Part shown: positions 6,282 to 7,275 of the stretch, in pieces | Position numbering within the stretch: position 1 is the stretch's first letter | How the letters are laid out: every line of letters starts with the position of its first letter | NCBI GenBank assembly: GCA_021158305.1 | Contig: JAGGUU010000172.1 | Coordinates: forward strand, 1-7,275 | Reading direction: 5' to 3' | Source: Candidatus Bathyarchaeota archaeon | Lineage (GTDB): Archaea > Thermoproteota > Bathyarchaeia > Bathyarchaeales > DTEX01 | Length of the DNA: 7,275 nt | Made by a program: the position numbers and the translations under genes | Notes under the pieces: generated by a model | The model's database searches: none | Told to the model about the DNA's origin: nothing | The model's input: only the letters and a program-made list of their open reading frames with translations

Positions 6282-7016
6282 CTACCCTCTAACTCCTTGG
6301 AGGCTCTTTAACAATTCTATATCGCCTTCATAATCTCCGGCGCAAGTCGCTATTATGCCGTCTACAATTCCCTCAAGCGTAGATGCGAAGGCTTCAGCAT
6401 GCTTCATATCTGAGGTTACGGGCCACCCGATCATCCTTATTACCTCAGTATTTCTCGGAGTCTCTACAACAAAATATGCATAAATGGATTTCTTTAGCCG
6501 CTTGCATTCTTCAGAGATCCTTTTTAACAAGGGCAGAGATTTCTCTTCAAGCCTCATGAAAAAGAAAAAGTCCCAAGCATCCCTCACTCTAACAATTATA
6601 TCTTTAACTGATCGGCGGGGCGTTAGGAGACAGCCAATCTTCAAACTTTTAACGCGAACCTTTCTGCGTAGGAAGTCCCTAGCTTCCTCGGATCTCTTAA
6701 ACATCTCTATGGGGCCGCCGTATTTTGGAGGATCACCCATCGTGAGAACAAGACCATCAAGTCCAATAGCCTCTCCTGCTAGAGCTAATCCCCCAACCTC
6801 AACAGGGCCTTTATAGCGTAGAACGGAGACTGGAATAACGATCTTATCCGGATATTTAGTTTTCAAGACACATCCGACTGCCGTGCCGCTCGGCGCGGGT
6901 CTACCAGCAGCACTGTCAGTTACGTTCCATCCATCGACAAGATTTCTAGTCTCCTCAGCGATCTTCAAGAAGTTACGTGATGGAACAAACTCATGCAGAA
7001 TCTTCACAGCGTACAC
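6282..7016 (-). CDS. Methylenetetrahydrofolate-reductase-like TIM-barrel flavoprotein (short, divergent)
   Basis: A 244-residue protein with an MTHFR-type barrel; such enzymes reduce methylene-pterin to methyl-pterin using FAD, feeding methionine synthesis or C1 metabolism. LHEFVPSR near the start matches the EFFPP strand, with Glu9 at the catalytic glutamate position. VNVT-like WNVTDSAAGRPAPSG (30-44) and GLDGLVLTMGDPPKYGG (85-101) follow, with Asp95 in the GDPP flavin motif. VRDAWDFFFFMRLEE (144-158) matches the ADF..TQ strand, but the folate-contacting Gln is Met154. YFVVETPRNTEVIRMIG (181-197) corresponds to the late-barrel part. It is shorter than typical MetF (about 290). The GTG at 7016 is chosen because it fits a leaderless promoter and leaves the EF motif in place; another GTG lies at codon 4. 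Overall similarity is distant, so the substrate may be tetrahydromethanopterin or another pterin rather than tetrahydrofolate. Divergent from tatD and separate from the regulator. Confidence 0.72.
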   Translation of the reverse strand: MYAVKILHEFVPSRNFLKIAEETRNLVDGWNVTDSAAGRPAPSGTAVGCVLKTKYPDKIVIPVSVLRYKGPVEVGGLALAGEAIGLDGLVLTMGDPPKYGGPIEMFKRSEEARDFLRRKVRVKSLKIGCLLTPRRSVKDIIVRVRDAWDFFFFMRLEEKSLPLLKRISEECKRLKKSIYAYFVVETPRNTEVIRMIGWPVTSDMKHAEAFASTLEGIVDGIIATCAGDYEGDIELLKSLQGVRG

Positions 7017-7040
7017 CGGAGACTAGTATGGAACTGGCCA

Positions 7041-7050
7041 GTATTAAAAA
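7041..7050 (-). promoter_or_regulatory. Archaeal TATA box for the MTHFR-like gene (near-leaderless)
   Basis: TTTTTAATAC on the minus strand, centred about 29 bases before the GTG at 7016. Transcription would start about 3-5 bases before that codon, and no Shine-Dalgarno is present, supporting a leaderless or nearly leaderless mRNA and this start. Confidence 0.5.
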
Positions 7051-7096
7051 TCTTCGTGTAGGATCTGTTCATTTACATCCCAAGAATCATGGAGAA

Positions 7097-7104
7097 AAAA
7101 TATA
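7097..7104 (+). promoter_or_regulatory. Archaeal TATA box for tatD
   Basis: AAAATATA, about 46 bases before the ATG at 7147. The start of transcription would fall near 7126, leaving a leader of about 20 bases that carries GAAGGCGA. It lies about 50 bases from the opposite-facing TATA box of the MTHFR-like gene. Confidence 0.5.
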
Positions 7105-7146
7105 TGCGCTGTTGCTTCTTTACACGTTTTAAGAAGGCGATGTGAA

Positions 7147-7275
7147 ATGAGACTTGTGGATTCTCATGCTCATCTCGAAGACTTAGAGAATCTTAAGGAG
7201 GCGATACATAGGGCTGAGGCTAAGGGAGTAGCCGCGATAGTCACGATGGGCTCTGATAGGAAATCGAGTCTATGG
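7147..7275 (+). CDS. tatD: TatD-family metal-dependent hydrolase/DNase (first 43 codons, cut by window edge)
   Basis: The visible N-terminus MRLVDSHAHLEDLENL has the TatD signature DxHxHL, where His7 and His9 are metal ligands at the end of the first barrel strand. EAIHRAEAKGVAAIVTMGSD (18-37) matches the usual second-strand region (helix, then a G-V-x-x-I-V-x-x-G pattern). TatD proteins are about 250 residues TIM-barrel nucleases with DNA exonuclease or deoxyribonuclease activity linked to repair and DNA turnover, so about five sixths of the gene lies beyond the window. GAAGGCGA sits about 6 bases before the ATG. The gene is divergent from the MTHFR-like gene with about 130 bases between them. 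Some other amidohydrolase-fold families share the N-terminal motif, hence the caution. Confidence 0.82.
   Translation, partial: MRLVDSHAHLEDLENLKEAIHRAEAKGVAAIVTMGSDRKSSLW

Noticed and set aside
6259..6333. Possible plus-strand 24-codon peptide starting ATGGCGGTAAAA
   Set aside because: It overlaps the 3' end of the MTHFR-like gene and its terminator, has no ribosome site, and too few codons to judge.
6484..6816. Plus-strand open frame of 110 codons opposite the MTHFR-like gene
   Set aside because: Its product is Ser/Arg/Pro-rich without recognisable motifs, while the minus strand keeps MTHFR features such as GDPP over the same stretch.

Overview
The window reads as a piece of an archaeal chromosome. 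Archaeal traits are TATA boxes placed about 25-30 bases before likely transcript starts, two genes that appear leaderless, short T-tract terminators without hairpins, and an Endonuclease Q homologue, a repair enzyme known mainly from archaea. Arg codons are often AGA/AGG and the proteins are charged, which would suit a thermophile. The gene mix (GH38 and GH20 glycosidases, a DtxR/MntR regulator, an MTHFR-like protein) would fit an uncultured TACK-type lineage such as Bathyarchaeia, but that placement is only a guess. Nothing looks mobile: there is no IS, integrase, CRISPR array, tRNA or rRNA. No gene-free stretch exceeds about 160 bases.

Layout. Bases 1-943 (minus) hold the N-terminal 314 codons of an Endonuclease Q-type PHP nuclease that runs off the left edge. 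Four bases upstream of it, and transcribed with it, is an 825-residue GH38 alpha-mannosidase (948-3425, minus). A 160-base divergent promoter region separates this from a 548-residue GH20 beta-N-acetylhexosaminidase of the GcnA-like type (3586-5232, plus). Three minus-strand genes follow: an 87-residue four-cysteine protein of unknown function (5324-5587), a 157-residue DtxR/MntR-type metal-dependent repressor (5699-6172), and a 244-residue methylenetetrahydrofolate-reductase-like protein with a GTG start (6282-7016). Diverging from the last, the first 43 codons of a TatD-family metal-dependent hydrolase begin at 7147 and run off the right edge.

How the parts may work together. The two glycosidases are both intact in their key catalytic residues and both lack signal peptides. 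They share a promoter region and look like a cytoplasmic pair that trims alpha-mannose and beta-GlcNAc/GalNAc from imported or recycled glycans. EndoQ appears to ride on the mannosidase transcript. The regulator carries a strong candidate autoregulatory operator at its own promoter (TTAGG-N4-CCTAA plus a third half-site), closely resembling the classic DtxR/IdeR box, although its metal-binding residues are a hybrid of the MntR and DtxR sets. The MTHFR-like protein keeps the FAD-chemistry acidic residues but lacks the glutamine that usually contacts folate, so its pterin substrate is open. All functional calls come from reading motifs by eye, with no database search.
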